Below, piece by piece: positions 25,853 through 36,139 of a DNA stretch of 64,000 nt (position 1 is the stretch's first letter; the number at the start of each line of letters is the position of its first letter). Below the pieces are notes generated by a model. It worked only from the letters and a program-made list of their open reading frames with translations. It had not been told where the DNA came from and ran no database searches. Made by a program: the position numbers and the translations under genes. The DNA comes from JANXLS01 sp038227045 (GTDB taxonomy: Bacteria; Planctomycetota; SZUA-567; H5-PLA8): the NCBI GenBank assembly GCA_038227045.1, contig JBBRQD010000002.1, positions 1-64,000 on the forward strand, read 5' to 3'.

Positions 25853-28800
25853 TTATTGCTGCTCGCCCTGCGTCTGCTGTTCGGCCACTTTGGCGAGTTC
25901 ATCCTCGGTCAAGCGTCCGCGCGCGAACTTCGCCCATTTGCTCGCTGGATAGTCCCAGGTCAGTTTAACGAACTGGCGGTAAGCCGACGGGTAATCGTGC
26001 AGTTTCATCGACGTGTCGCCGCTCCAATACATCGCCTCGGCCACCAGATCCTTATCGAGATTAATGTCTTTGATCGCCACGTTGAAAATTTCCAACGCCT
26101 TCTGCAAGTCGCCCGACTGGATGAAGCACTGCGCCGACAGGATCTTCGTCTTTCCCGCGAGGCCGTGCTGAGGGAAGCGCTGTGACAGGCGCCCGAACAC
26201 CTGTCCCGCCGTCTTGTACATATCACGCGCCTTGAATTTAACCTTCTCCGCTTCGACCGGATCCTGAATGCCTTCGGAGTCCTTTGTCATCGTCTTGCCT
26301 TTGTTCCAGAAATACTGCCCCAGGCGGGCGATGGTTTCGGCCACCAGTTCGTTGTCCGGATATCGGTACGACAACTTGACGTACTCTTCGCACGCCTGAT
26401 CCATCTGATTCATCTTCTCGAGCGTCAGCGCCTTCTTGTACTGTGCCTTCGGCGCATATTGGCTGTCCGGATAGTTGATCACGAAATCGGTAAACCGCGC
26501 AATCGCTTCCAAGTGATGCTTCTTGACCGACTCTTCATCCTCCGCATCGCCGGCATATTCCAATGACAGATTCGCCAGCAGGTAATCCACCTGAGCGCGG
26601 GCTTCCGCGCTGGGATAATCCCGTTGCGCTTCTTCGAGGATATTTTTTCCCTGGAGGATTTCTTTCGCCGCGAGCGGTTTCTGTCCGAGTTCTCTGTGCC
26701 GCTTCGCCTGCTCGAAATACGCTTCCGCCAGAGTCAATTGCGTCTGGACCGCGATGGCTGGATCTTTGAATCGCTTGGTCAGCGCAATGACCTTTCCATC
26801 GGCGCCTTTGAAGACCTGAATGGTTCTTTGGATCGGATTTTTTCCATTCGATGTCGGGCAGCTTACCGTAATCGTGTCGCCGTAATTGACCGGAAATACC
26901 TCGGGGTCCGGCTTGTCGAGTTTGTCGCCCGCATAGTTCAGCCGGACCAGACCCTTGAAAACGCCGGAATGCGCGAGCGTTTCGACCAGTTTGACTTTGA
27001 CCTCTTTGCCGGGCGCGCTGGAAAGCGTAATTTCCGTCGTGTCCTTTTCATCCGACACATCCCCGTCGAAATTAATCGCGCGGAAATAAAGAGTTTCACC
27101 GACGTAGATTCCAGTGCGTTCTTCCTGATAACGGCGCTCCATCGCATTGAACATGACGTCGCTGGTGAGCGCGACCTTTTGCGTGATCCATTGATCGGCG
27201 CCCGCCTGATCCTTATAGGTGAAGCCGACGTAGACCGTGTCGCTGCCCCATACTGTCAGAGGAGTCTGTTCCTTTTCGCGATCCCGGTCGTCTTTGGGCG
27301 TCTCTTCTTCCACGAGCGTCTTCTCCGGAAGGATGCCGAGTTTCATCGGTATGTAGTACAGGAACCGGCCATCGTCCAGCGGATCGGTCGTGTTGCGGCC
27401 GACACGCACAAGCGGTTCTGTATAACCGGAAGGAGCCAGAAGCTTCGGCAGTTGCTGCGGAATGCGTTCGAGCTTCAGCGTTCCGGGCACGGCGATGTCG
27501 TACTTTCCCTCGTTCTCCTTGCCGTCCTTGCCGGCCTTTTTTCTCGCGGATGCCGTCTGCACATAGATCGACGCGGTGCTGCGCGCGGATTGAGCGAGCG
27601 CCGGATACTTCAATTCGACGATCAACGGCCCCGTTGCCGGGACTTTCGTAACGCCATCCGCGGCAGTCACCTTCTCCGGCCACGATGCGACGAGGCTGTG
27701 CGTCACCGGCACCTGTTCTTCAACGCCCAGCGAATCCGGCTTCTTCAATTTCTGCAAATTTTCCTGCTCCGCCGGCGTGAGCGGCGTCGAGACCACATTA
27801 AATATGCGCAGTTCGGGCGGCTTTCCGCCAATCTGCTCGACCGTGTAGTCGATGTCCCAGGGAATGCCGGGGTTCGTGTTTTCCATGTCGCGGTACGTGA
27901 CGATCACGTCGTCGCCCGGCGCAACCGTCAGTTCGACGTCCCGCTGCGGCGCACCCGCGACGGGGAAAATGGTCCCGATGAAAATACCGGAATGCTTTTC
28001 CGTCTCGAGCGCTTTGAATTTCACCGATTTTCCGGACGATGTCCGCGCGGTGAACTCCGCGATGTCTTCCTTGTCGGAAATGTCCAAATCGGGATCGTTG
28101 ATGAAGACGTTGATTTTGTCGCCCACCTTGAAGCGGCGCATCGGAATGTACTCCGGTTCGTGATTCGTCCCCGGCTTGAACTCCACGAAGCAGGCGCTCA
28201 GTTTCGCGTTGTGGAACGTGGCCGTCAGAAACGCTTCCTGCAGTTCTTTGCCTTTGCTCACGGTCAGCGGATCCTGGTACACGACGCTGATCCGGTCGCC
28301 CGGAATAATCTCCAGGATTTGATTCTTGCGCAGCGCCGCAAAGTCTTCTTTCGTCGGCAGCAACTGCTTGCCGTCCTTGTCGAGCAAGGTAATTTTTTGA
28401 ATGGCCGGAGCATCGGTTTCGTAATCGGCAATGACCAGGCGCAGCGTTCTGGATGTCGCTTCCGGACCAAATGCGATGCCGAAACTGCCGCCATCTTTGT
28501 CGGCCTGAATCTTGACCGGCTCGAAGGCCATCGCCGCCTTGATCTCCGGACTTTTCGCCACGTCGAACATCTCCGGGGGGCACGGGATCATGAAAGGCGG
28601 TTCCTCCGAGTCGCACAGCACTTTAAAATCGGCTCGCGAATGACGCCATCCGAAGATGTACAAATCGATGCGATGAACGCCCTTGGTCAGGGAGCGCTTG
28701 ATCGTTTCCGGAGATTTCTCATCCGGCTGCCCGTCGATGGTCAATATCCCGCGATAGCGGTTGATATCGCCGCCCTTTCGTTCCAGATTGAACACGCGCG

Positions 28801-31800
28801 TCTGCCTGGCCGGCAACGAAAACGCGCCATAAATATGCAATATGTAATTGCTGCCGGTGCCGTCGTATTCCAATCCCAAATCCTTGGCCTTGCCGTTGAG
28901 TTCCGGATCGGCGAATTTCATGGCCAGCGTGGGAACGGGAGCGAAGATTTTCGAGGCCTTGCCCTTGATATATCCGCTCTCGAGATATTCGCGATACCCG
29001 GCCAGATTGCCCGGCCCGTTGTCGGGCTTGTAGTAGCGGACCATTTCCATGGTCATCGATCCGTCCCAAGCCTTCAGTTCGTCCGGCCATTGTCCAACGG
29101 TTTTGTACTCTTTTCCGTTGAGCGATGTTTGAAGCAGGAACGCTTTGAGTTTGCGTCCGGGAACATTGGCATCCAGCGTCATCTTGCCGAGCGTGACGCT
29201 GTCGTTCATATCGACGCTGAAGAATTTCGGCTTGACGCTGTCGGGCATGGCGACCCAATGTGGAATATTGGCGCCGGTCGAGATCACAAAGTTCGGATCG
29301 CGTCCTTCTTCCGAATCGGGGGCATACGCAATGGCCTGAGCCGAGGCGGTGGGAATCGAGCCTTCGAACACGCCGGACGTGGGGTCGGTTTCGACCAGCG
29401 GAAACGCCGGGATCTTGTCGCCGCTGGTGGCGGAGACTTTGACGAAGATCGTGTCCTTCTCCGCTGTCGTGTTGCGGTCAGGATCGATCACCCGAACGTT
29501 GATCGGATTGCCCGGCTTGATCTGGTTGTCGTCGCGCAGTTTGCTCAACGATTCCTTGTTCAGATCCTTGACATTGGGATCCTGGCGCAGGCGTTCGCGC
29601 ACCATCACTTCCAGCGCGCGCTCCTGCTGCTCTTCCAGCGACAGAATCTTGCCGGACGAAACGAACAGCTCGCCATCGGAAGCAACCAGCAGAATTCCCG
29701 GATGATCTTCGCTGATTTTATGATTTTTCTTGAAGTTTTCGGAGAACTCGTAGTGCACTTTTTCGCCGCCGAAGACCTGCAACACGTGGTCGCCTTTGAC
29801 AATTTTTCCCATGGCCGTCGGCAGCTTGCCTTCGAAGACCGTTTTGGAATCGCCGAAGGGCAGCAGCGAGAAGAATTCTTCGTCGCCGTGATCCGTCCAG
29901 GCGCGAATTTCAATCTGGATCGCCCGGCCGACCACGGAGAGATTTTTGTCTTCCAACGTCACCTTTAAGGGGCGGCCGGGAATCAACATTTCCTGGGCCG
30001 AGGCGTGGCCAAATGCCAGGTCCAGCGCCTTCTCGTAATGCTTCATTTGCAGCGCGAGTTTGCCTTCGAGGATTCTGGCTCCCTCATGGTTGCGGTCTTT
30101 GTTGAAGACCTGGGCGAGGTACTTGGCCGACTCCGCATAGTCTTCCTGATCGAACTTGATTTGCGCCAGCAGATATGGAGCTTCGACCTGAAGATACTCG
30201 TCGCGGCGCTTGAGCAATTTTTCCAGTTGCGCGATGGCCCGGTCGTAGTTGCGGGTGCGGCGATCCACCTCGGCGATTTTCAATTCCGCGTCGCGCTTGG
30301 CGCGCGTCCCATCGTATTCCTTGGCCTCTGCGATGCGCTCGAAATGCGCGCGCGCGCGCGGGTATTCCTGGCGCTCGAACGCGATGTTTCCATAATTTAC
30401 CAGCAGCCTCGCGCGCGTTTCCGCGTCGAATCCGCCGGTGGTGGCTTCGAAATATTGCAGCATCAGCCGCGCCAGCGCTTCGGCATCGTCGAACTGCCGC
30501 GCTTCGGTATCTTTTTGAATCAGCCAGAGGCAGAACGATGCGTCCAGGTCTTTGTAATTCGCGACCGCAAGCTGCCGGTGCGGCAGATAAATTTCCCAGG
30601 CGCTTTGCAGCTTGCCCGAGAGGAATTCGGCCTGCGCGTTGCCGATCGGGTAGCGCGGATCGGTGCGTTTGAACGGATTCACGCTGCCGACATTGACCAT
30701 CGATTTCGCGCGCAGCGTGCGCAGCATGGTCTGCACGTCTTCGGCCATTTCACCGCCGAAGTAATCCAATCCCGCCGAAATAAACACCGCCGCGAGCTCG
30801 TCCTTGCTCTGATCGGACAACGTCTTCGCAAACTGCGCGAGCGAACGCTGCAATGTGGGGCTGTTGATGTCCTTGGCCATCTTCCAGGAAAACGGCACCA
30901 GCGCGAACAGTTCGCGGTCGCGCCCCTGGGCGAGCAGCGCGGAATAGACGACCGAAACCAGCGCCTCGTGTTGATTGCTCGGTGTCCAGCGCGCAGGCAC
31001 GTTTTCGGGAAACGTCTTGAGCAGGATGTCGAGCTGGTCTTTGGCGAGCGTTTTGATGTCGACGACTTTGGTCAGCGCGTCGGAAAACGGAGGACCGACT
31101 CGCGAGGGCTGCGTTCGCGCTCTTTCGAGATATGCCGCGTAGCGCGCGAAATACTCGGTCTTCGCCTCCGGCTTGTCGATGTTGCCTTTGGTGCTGAAAT
31201 AAGGAGCGCCCATGGCATAGCTGTCATAGCGCGTCTTGCCGTAGGTCGATTCGATTTTCGTCAGCCACTGATCGCGGATCGCCGGATCGGCGCCCAACGC
31301 CCGGCTGTGCCATTCCCAGAAATCGTTCAATTCCAGCGTGCGCACGCCGGTGTCGTACCCATACGGAATTTTGTCGTACGTCGCCAGCAGCGTGGCCACG
31401 GCGTTCGCCACAATCCGCTTTTCATCGCGGCCGAACTGCCAATAACTGCGGTCGATGTACTTGGTCGCGACGATTTCCTGAGCGGTCATTTCATCGAAGT
31501 ACGTTTCGTGCGGATACTGTTTGGCCAGGCTTTGGAATTCGCGCGAAATCAGCCATTGATAACTGGCCGCATTGCTGCGGACCCATCCTTCCGGATAATA
31601 CGGTGTCTTGCTCAGCAGCTTTTTCTCGATCATCTTGGCGACCACGTCCGAGTTGAGCGCCTGTTCCTGCCAGCCATTGCCGCGCCGCAGGGATCTGAAG
31701 AGTGAGAACATGTTCGGCGAGAACTGGTCTTTCTCCGCCATCGCCAGAATGCCCTTGGCGACAACGTTGTCTACCTGCTTGCCTTTCGCGTTGCCTTTCG

Positions 31801-33871
31801 GCGTCTCCCACCAATTCCAGGCGTGCCTGCGCCAGTCTTTCTGGCCCTCTGGAATCTGTGTGCAAATCTCCATGATCTGCCGTTCGCTTCCAGCGGGGTC
31901 AAGCAATGTCAGTTGATCGGCGAGAATCTCCAGTTGCAGGTCGAACGCGTCAACATTGGGATTGCTCAAGCAGACGAAGTTGAAAATCATGGAACCGAAG
32001 GGAGTCTTCTTTGCTTCGTAATCCCGGACCACTGCGTAAAGTTCCCGCGCATTTTTGCCGTAACCGGCCTTGTCGTTTGCATGCAGCGCCTGCACCGCCA
32101 GGGCCAGTTTTTGACAGAGCGGATCGGGCGCTTTGGCGGCATCGATGGCGTGATTATTCATGACCAGCTGAAATGCGGCATCCAGCGCGGTGATCTGTTT
32201 CATATCCTCGAGCAGCTTGGGATTCTTGTCGGTCTGGCTTTGCTTGCGCAACGCGTCGGCCCACTGCTTGAATTGGTCGTACGTCTGCCCAAACACTTCC
32301 TTCCGTTCCGGCACGGAATACGGAACCCAATCCAGTGCGTGCAGGATCGCGGCAAATTTTGTTTTGTCGTTGCCCTGGCCACCGAACTGCCAATAAACCT
32401 GAAGCGTTTCACGCGCCGCGCCGCGATCGAAGTAGGCCAGCGGTGATTTGAAGAACATCTCCGGTCCCGCTTCCAGCATGGCGTCGTAATACGCTTTGTC
32501 CTGAACTTGTTTGTCGGCGGGCCGCGGAAAGCCTTTGTACGAAGGCCAGATGTCGTTGCGCATGTAGGCATAGGCTTCGCCGCCATTCATGTACCACGTT
32601 TCCTTCTGAAACACGTATCGAAACGCCGAGATGAGATCGGGCTGTACAAGCGCGTTGCTGACGGCGGCCGCATGGGACGGCACGCCCTGCAGGAATTCGG
32701 ACTGTTTCTTGAACAGATCGGGATTGTTGCCATTTTCCACCAAAGGCAATTGCGCGATGTACTGGGGTTTGAAGCCGACCTTGAATTGCGGAAGAAGCGT
32801 CAGCCACTGTTCGCCGTTTGCAATGTAGCGCGCCATGGGCCGGCCATAGAGATTCAAGTTCAACAGCGCCTTCTTGTCGGCGTCGTTGAGCTTCGCCAGC
32901 GCATACAGCGAAAATTTCTGTTTTGCGGCAACCTGCACGGACCATTGGCCATCGTCGAATCGTCCATATCCGCCCAGGAACACCTGAAAAATATCCTGCA
33001 CCGTGCCGATCGCCGGAGTGCCATCGAAGTATGCCGTGGCGGCGGCCACAACCGTTTCGTATTCGGCGGCGCCGCGTTCTTTATTTGCAGGGAAACCGTT
33101 CGCGTAGTACGCCAGATTCGCGGCAATGAATTTCGCGCGCGCCGCGTAACTTGGACAGTCGTGAATCAGCCCAACGAGAGCCTTGAATGAATTCGACGCC
33201 GGAAAGTGCTCCGGCTGGACGCGGGAAAACTCGTCCATCAGCCAATCCAAATGGCCCCAAAAATACAACCGCTCTTCTTCAACCGGAAGTTTTTCGGCAA
33301 AGACGATCGCAAGCCGGTCGGCAGCCGCCGCGTAATCCTTGCGTTGACGGGCTTCGTCCAAAAACCACTGATCGAACTTGCGAACCCAAGTGCCTTCGCG
33401 GAATTTCGTGCCCTGCTGCCGCATGAACTGGTACGAATCTTCATTCGCGGCAAGCAGATCCTGCTGAATCATCAACATGCGCGCGGCAGCGGCGGAGTTT
33501 TCGGCGTTGGATGGCGCATCTTTCAAATAGGCTTTGAAGCGCCCCACCGCCGTGCGGTAATCGCCGGCCAGATAAGCATTTTCTGCGGCGAGAACCAGGA
33601 CCGCGCCGGACGGTTTCAGATTCTGCTCGAAATACGGTTTGACCGCGAGATGCGCGGTATACGGACGCCCCAATTCCTTCGCTTGAGTCAGCGCTTTCGT
33701 GACATCCGCTTCAGACGCGACCGCGGCGGATTGTTGAATCGACTGGCACAGCGCGTCAAACGCGGCGACATCCGCCTCCGCCGCACGGGTCATGCGTAAA
33801 CTCATCGACAAAGTCAGAGCTGAAAGAATTGACAGCAGTACGTTAAACCGGCACATTCGAATCGTTTTCAT
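25853..33871 (-). CDS. Giant secreted TPR and beta-sandwich repeat protein (2,672 aa)
   Basis: A signal peptide (KTIRMCRFNVLLSILSALT, up to TRAAEAD) begins the protein. Residues about 35-1300 are helical, with TPR-like segments (for example YDRAIAQLEKLLKRRDEYLQ and YAESAKYLAQVF). From about 1310 to 2310 come beta modules with a shared pattern: a DPD/DxD entry, then KDT or KED, then an ET...SGVF.G exit, clearly at about 1457-1515, 1920-1975 and 2260-2310 and diverged at about 1310-1375. Residues about 2340-2672 are TPRs again (AIARFTDFVINYPDSQYAPK, CEEYVKLSYRYPDNELVAE). It starts 3 bases after the stop of the upstream TPR gene, so it is co-translated. It is probably a periplasmic scaffold for the ExbB/ExbD motor and its clients. 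Confidence 0.8.
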   Translation of the reverse strand: MKTIRMCRFNVLLSILSALTLSMSLRMTRAAEADVAAFDALCQSIQQSAAVASEADVTKALTQAKELGRPYTAHLAVKPYFEQNLKPSGAVLVLAAENAYLAGDYRTAVGRFKAYLKDAPSNAENSAAAARMLMIQQDLLAANEDSYQFMRQQGTKFREGTWVRKFDQWFLDEARQRKDYAAAADRLAIVFAEKLPVEEERLYFWGHLDWLMDEFSRVQPEHFPASNSFKALVGLIHDCPSYAARAKFIAANLAYYANGFPANKERGAAEYETVVAAATAYFDGTPAIGTVQDIFQVFLGGYGRFDDGQWSVQVAAKQKFSLYALAKLNDADKKALLNLNLYGRPMARYIANGEQWLTLLPQFKVGFKPQYIAQLPLVENGNNPDLFKKQSEFLQGVPSHAAAVSNALVQPDLISAFRYVFQKETWYMNGGEAYAYMRNDIWPSYKGFPRPADKQVQDKAYYDAMLEAGPEMFFKSPLAYFDRGAARETLQVYWQFGGQGNDKTKFAAILHALDWVPYSVPERKEVFGQTYDQFKQWADALRKQSQTDKNPKLLEDMKQITALDAAFQLVMNNHAIDAAKAPDPLCQKLALAVQALHANDKAGYGKNARELYAVVRDYEAKKTPFGSMIFNFVCLSNPNVDAFDLQLEILADQLTLLDPAGSERQIMEICTQIPEGQKDWRRHAWNWWETPKGNAKGKQVDNVVAKGILAMAEKDQFSPNMFSLFRSLRRGNGWQEQALNSDVVAKMIEKKLLSKTPYYPEGWVRSNAASYQWLISREFQSLAKQYPHETYFDEMTAQEIVATKYIDRSYWQFGRDEKRIVANAVATLLATYDKIPYGYDTGVRTLELNDFWEWHSRALGADPAIRDQWLTKIESTYGKTRYDSYAMGAPYFSTKGNIDKPEAKTEYFARYAAYLERARTQPSRVGPPFSDALTKVVDIKTLAKDQLDILLKTFPENVPARWTPSNQHEALVSVVYSALLAQGRDRELFALVPFSWKMAKDINSPTLQRSLAQFAKTLSDQSKDELAAVFISAGLDYFGGEMAEDVQTMLRTLRAKSMVNVGSVNPFKRTDPRYPIGNAQAEFLSGKLQSAWEIYLPHRQLAVANYKDLDASFCLWLIQKDTEARQFDDAEALARLMLQYFEATTGGFDAETRARLLVNYGNIAFERQEYPRARAHFERIAEAKEYDGTRAKRDAELKIAEVDRRTRNYDRAIAQLEKLLKRRDEYLQVEAPYLLAQIKFDQEDYAESAKYLAQVFNKDRNHEGARILEGKLALQMKHYEKALDLAFGHASAQEMLIPGRPLKVTLEDKNLSVVGRAIQIEIRAWTDHGDEEFFSLLPFGDSKTVFEGKLPTAMGKIVKGDHVLQVFGGEKVHYEFSENFKKNHKISEDHPGILLVASDGELFVSSGKILSLEEQQERALEVMVRERLRQDPNVKDLNKESLSKLRDDNQIKPGNPINVRVIDPDRNTTAEKDTIFVKVSATSGDKIPAFPLVETDPTSGVFEGSIPTASAQAIAYAPDSEEGRDPNFVISTGANIPHWVAMPDSVKPKFFSVDMNDSVTLGKMTLDANVPGRKLKAFLLQTSLNGKEYKTVGQWPDELKAWDGSMTMEMVRYYKPDNGPGNLAGYREYLESGYIKGKASKIFAPVPTLAMKFADPELNGKAKDLGLEYDGTGSNYILHIYGAFSLPARQTRVFNLERKGGDINRYRGILTIDGQPDEKSPETIKRSLTKGVHRIDLYIFGWRHSRADFKVLCDSEEPPFMIPCPPEMFDVAKSPEIKAAMAFEPVKIQADKDGGSFGIAFGPEATSRTLRLVIADYETDAPAIQKITLLDKDGKQLLPTKEDFAALRKNQILEIIPGDRISVVYQDPLTVSKGKELQEAFLTATFHNAKLSACFVEFKPGTNHEPEYIPMRRFKVGDKINVFINDPDLDISDKEDIAEFTARTSSGKSVKFKALETEKHSGIFIGTIFPVAGAPQRDVELTVAPGDDVIVTYRDMENTNPGIPWDIDYTVEQIGGKPPELRIFNVVSTPLTPAEQENLQKLKKPDSLGVEEQVPVTHSLVASWPEKVTAADGVTKVPATGPLIVELKYPALAQSARSTASIYVQTASARKKAGKDGKENEGKYDIAVPGTLKLERIPQQLPKLLAPSGYTEPLVRVGRNTTDPLDDGRFLYYIPMKLGILPEKTLVEEETPKDDRDREKEQTPLTVWGSDTVYVGFTYKDQAGADQWITQKVALTSDVMFNAMERRYQEERTGIYVGETLYFRAINFDGDVSDEKDTTEITLSSAPGKEVKVKLVETLAHSGVFKGLVRLNYAGDKLDKPDPEVFPVNYGDTITVSCPTSNGKNPIQRTIQVFKGADGKVIALTKRFKDPAIAVQTQLTLAEAYFEQAKRHRELGQKPLAAKEILQGKNILEEAQRDYPSAEARAQVDYLLANLSLEYAGDAEDEESVKKHHLEAIARFTDFVINYPDSQYAPKAQYKKALTLEKMNQMDQACEEYVKLSYRYPDNELVAETIARLGQYFWNKGKTMTKDSEGIQDPVEAEKVKFKARDMYKTAGQVFGRLSQRFPQHGLAGKTKILSAQCFIQSGDLQKALEIFNVAIKDINLDKDLVAEAMYWSGDTSMKLHDYPSAYRQFVKLTWDYPASKWAKFARGRLTEDELAKVAEQQTQGEQQ

Positions 33872-33874
33872 ATA

Positions 33875-36139
33875 TTACTTGGGTCCTTTCAGGCGTTGCT
33901 CGAGCTTGGGCAGAATTTCTTTCGCCTTCTCCGCGTAACTACTGCTGGGATATTCAAAAAGCAACTGCGAACACTTGTCGAACGCCTTCTGAGTGTCGCC
34001 CGTCTTAAAGGAGACGACGACCCATTTCAAAAGCATGCTGTCGAGAAATTGCGCATCCGGATAGTCCTGAAACACGCGTTCCAGAAGGTCGTTGGCTTGG
34101 CGGTAATCTTGAGTCTCCACATAAAAATCGATCATCTCGCTCAAGGCCGATCCAGCGAATGGGCTGTCCGGATAGCGCTCGGCACAGAGCTTGAATTCCG
34201 CGATGGCCGCGTCATGCGAACCGGCGTGCGGATCCTTCTTGATACATTCCGCGATGCGGAACTGCGCCTCCGCCTTGGCCTGCGAATTCTTTAGATTCAG
34301 AACTTGCTTAAAAACGTTGGCGGCCTCTCCGAAGGATTTGTTCTCCAGCTTGATGTTGCCGATGCCCATCAGAGCCTGATCGACGAACGGCGACTGCGGG
34401 AAGAGCTGGTTGAATAAATTACACGTCCCAATCGCGGCGCCGAAATTGTCCTGCGCAATGTACATTTCCCATTTCAATTGAAACGCTTCTTCTTTCAACG
34501 CGGCGGGAATCGGCGTGCGCGATTGAATGACGGAGTTGGCATGAGAAAGCCCGATCTTGCATTTCTCATCGACGCCTTTCATCAGGCCCATGCTCTTGAA
34601 GATGCGCGCTAATTCCAGATGCGCGCGCGCTTCGACGAGCGCTTTCTGAGCCTTGACCACCGGGTCGAAGACTTCGAACAACGGCGCGCGCGCGCGGCTG
34701 TCGAGTTCGCCGATGACGGTGAGCTTGGCTTCCACATTTCGCGGAGCCTTGCCGTTGATGTGCAATTCGTCCACGTACGCGACGATGACTTCGTCGTCGA
34801 TCGCGCAGGTCAGAATATTGTCCGATTTGTTGACCGGCGTCGCTTCCGAAAACTGCTCGATCGGCACGCTGCCGCCAAAACGTCCGGTGTGGAACGGCGC
34901 CTTTTCCCCCAGTTCGGTCAAGACCACCGTCACCTCGTCGCGAATCTTGTACTTCTCTTCTTTCTCCGCAAACAATTTGTCCACGTCCACGGCGCCGGGA
35001 GTCGCGGCCTGCTTGTCGTCGCTCTCTTCTTTGTACCGCGAAATGACGCGGACTTTCACCGTCTCGCGCTCGGGCGATGTGTCTTTGTCGAGATCGTTGA
35101 GCAGTACATACAACGGCTGGCCGATAAACGCCGCCGCCGCTTTCGTTTCATAAGTTCCCGTGGTAAACGCCAGCGTCGCGGTCGAAACGACCTGCACTTT
35201 GGACTCGCGCATCACGTCTTTCTTGCCTTCTTTGGAGTTGTCGTCGAGGTATTGAACGGTGATAAAATCGCCGCCGCGAACTTCCAGCGTTTTGTTGTCG
35301 GGTTTGGCAACGCCCACTTCGGTCGGAATCGATCCGATGAACGTATCCGATCCCGATGCCAGCGGCGTCAAGGTGATGGTTTCCTTGTCGCCGTGTTCGG
35401 TCTTCAACGTCACCGTCACTTCCTTCCCGAGACGGCTGAGCACCGGCAAATCGGCGTCCGTCACCTTGACATAAAATCGGCTGCCAGCCTCGACGAACTC
35501 GGTCGACGAACTGTCCGGATCGACGAACGTACCGACGAGGCTCAGCGCCTCGATCGTTTGACTCCAGCGGCCCTGCGTGAAGTGGCACATGCCGATGTAG
35601 TAATAGGCTTGATTGGCCCAGATGGTGTTGGGATATTGCGTCGTGATCTTGCGCAGAATCGGCGTCGCGGCGTTGAATTGGCGCGTTTGAAAATACGCGA
35701 CGCCCGTCAAATACAGGCTCTCCAGATAGAGCTCTTTGTCGTCGGCATTCAATTCGCCTTCGTTGCGTTCGAGATCCTTCAATTGCCTGAGCGCGGTGAT
35801 CGCCTTCGGCTGCTGATGGGAGTCGAGATAGTATTTGCCGAGCGCCAGATACGCCTGATAGCGGATCGGGCTTTTCGGATACTGGTCGACGAGCGTCTCG
35901 ATCAATTTGACGCCGCGTTCCTTTTCGTTGGCCGCGAGCAGTTCGTTGGCCTTGTCGAGCATTTTCTTGGCCGCGTAATCCATCTCGCGCGAACCCGCAT
36001 CCGGTTTTGCCACGGGTGGCGTCGGCGGAGCCTGTTCGGCCCGGCACAGGGCAACCAGGCCGCATGAGCACACCAGCAGCAGCGCCGGCGGAAAGCTAAA
36101 AACGCGTTTGATGTTCCGCTTGCATGTATTATTCGGCAT
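33875..36139 (-). CDS. Secreted TPR protein with two beta modules
   Basis: From ATG 36139 the product is about 754 aa; alternative in-frame starts lie at 36154, 36163 and 36193. The one used gives an 11-bp overlap with the stop at 36129 and a signal peptide after a basic CKRNIKR stretch (hydrophobic LLLVCSCGLVAL). Residues 60-200 are TPR-like (KYYLDSHQQPKAITALRQL, AYYYIGMCHFTQGRWSQTIE). Two beta modules follow, at about 210-275 (SRFYVKVTDADLP) and 343-430 (VLLNDLDKDTSPERETVKV), of the same pattern as in the giant protein downstream. The C-terminal third is TPR again (DAAIAEFKLCAERYPDSPFA). The three TPR genes thus encode related periplasmic scaffold proteins. Confidence 0.78.
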   Translation of the reverse strand: MPNNTCKRNIKRVFSFPPALLLVCSCGLVALCRAEQAPPTPPVAKPDAGSREMDYAAKKMLDKANELLAANEKERGVKLIETLVDQYPKSPIRYQAYLALGKYYLDSHQQPKAITALRQLKDLERNEGELNADDKELYLESLYLTGVAYFQTRQFNAATPILRKITTQYPNTIWANQAYYYIGMCHFTQGRWSQTIEALSLVGTFVDPDSSSTEFVEAGSRFYVKVTDADLPVLSRLGKEVTVTLKTEHGDKETITLTPLASGSDTFIGSIPTEVGVAKPDNKTLEVRGGDFITVQYLDDNSKEGKKDVMRESKVQVVSTATLAFTTGTYETKAAAAFIGQPLYVLLNDLDKDTSPERETVKVRVISRYKEESDDKQAATPGAVDVDKLFAEKEEKYKIRDEVTVVLTELGEKAPFHTGRFGGSVPIEQFSEATPVNKSDNILTCAIDDEVIVAYVDELHINGKAPRNVEAKLTVIGELDSRARAPLFEVFDPVVKAQKALVEARAHLELARIFKSMGLMKGVDEKCKIGLSHANSVIQSRTPIPAALKEEAFQLKWEMYIAQDNFGAAIGTCNLFNQLFPQSPFVDQALMGIGNIKLENKSFGEAANVFKQVLNLKNSQAKAEAQFRIAECIKKDPHAGSHDAAIAEFKLCAERYPDSPFAGSALSEMIDFYVETQDYRQANDLLERVFQDYPDAQFLDSMLLKWVVVSFKTGDTQKAFDKCSQLLFEYPSSSYAEKAKEILPKLEQRLKGPK

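Noticed and set aside
26624..29968. Long + strand open frame (1,114 codons) opposite the giant TPR gene
   Set aside because: It is rich in Arg and His with no domain or signal, and lies inside a well-supported minus-strand gene with TPR and beta modules. High-GC third positions commonly open this opposite frame.
30005..31705. Long + strand open frame (566 codons) opposite the TPR gene
   Set aside because: Same argument as for 26624-29968: shadow frame within the 2,672-aa gene.
34619..36067. Long + strand open frame (482 codons) opposite the second TPR gene
   Set aside because: Arg-rich shadow; the minus strand shows a signal peptide, TPRs and beta modules.
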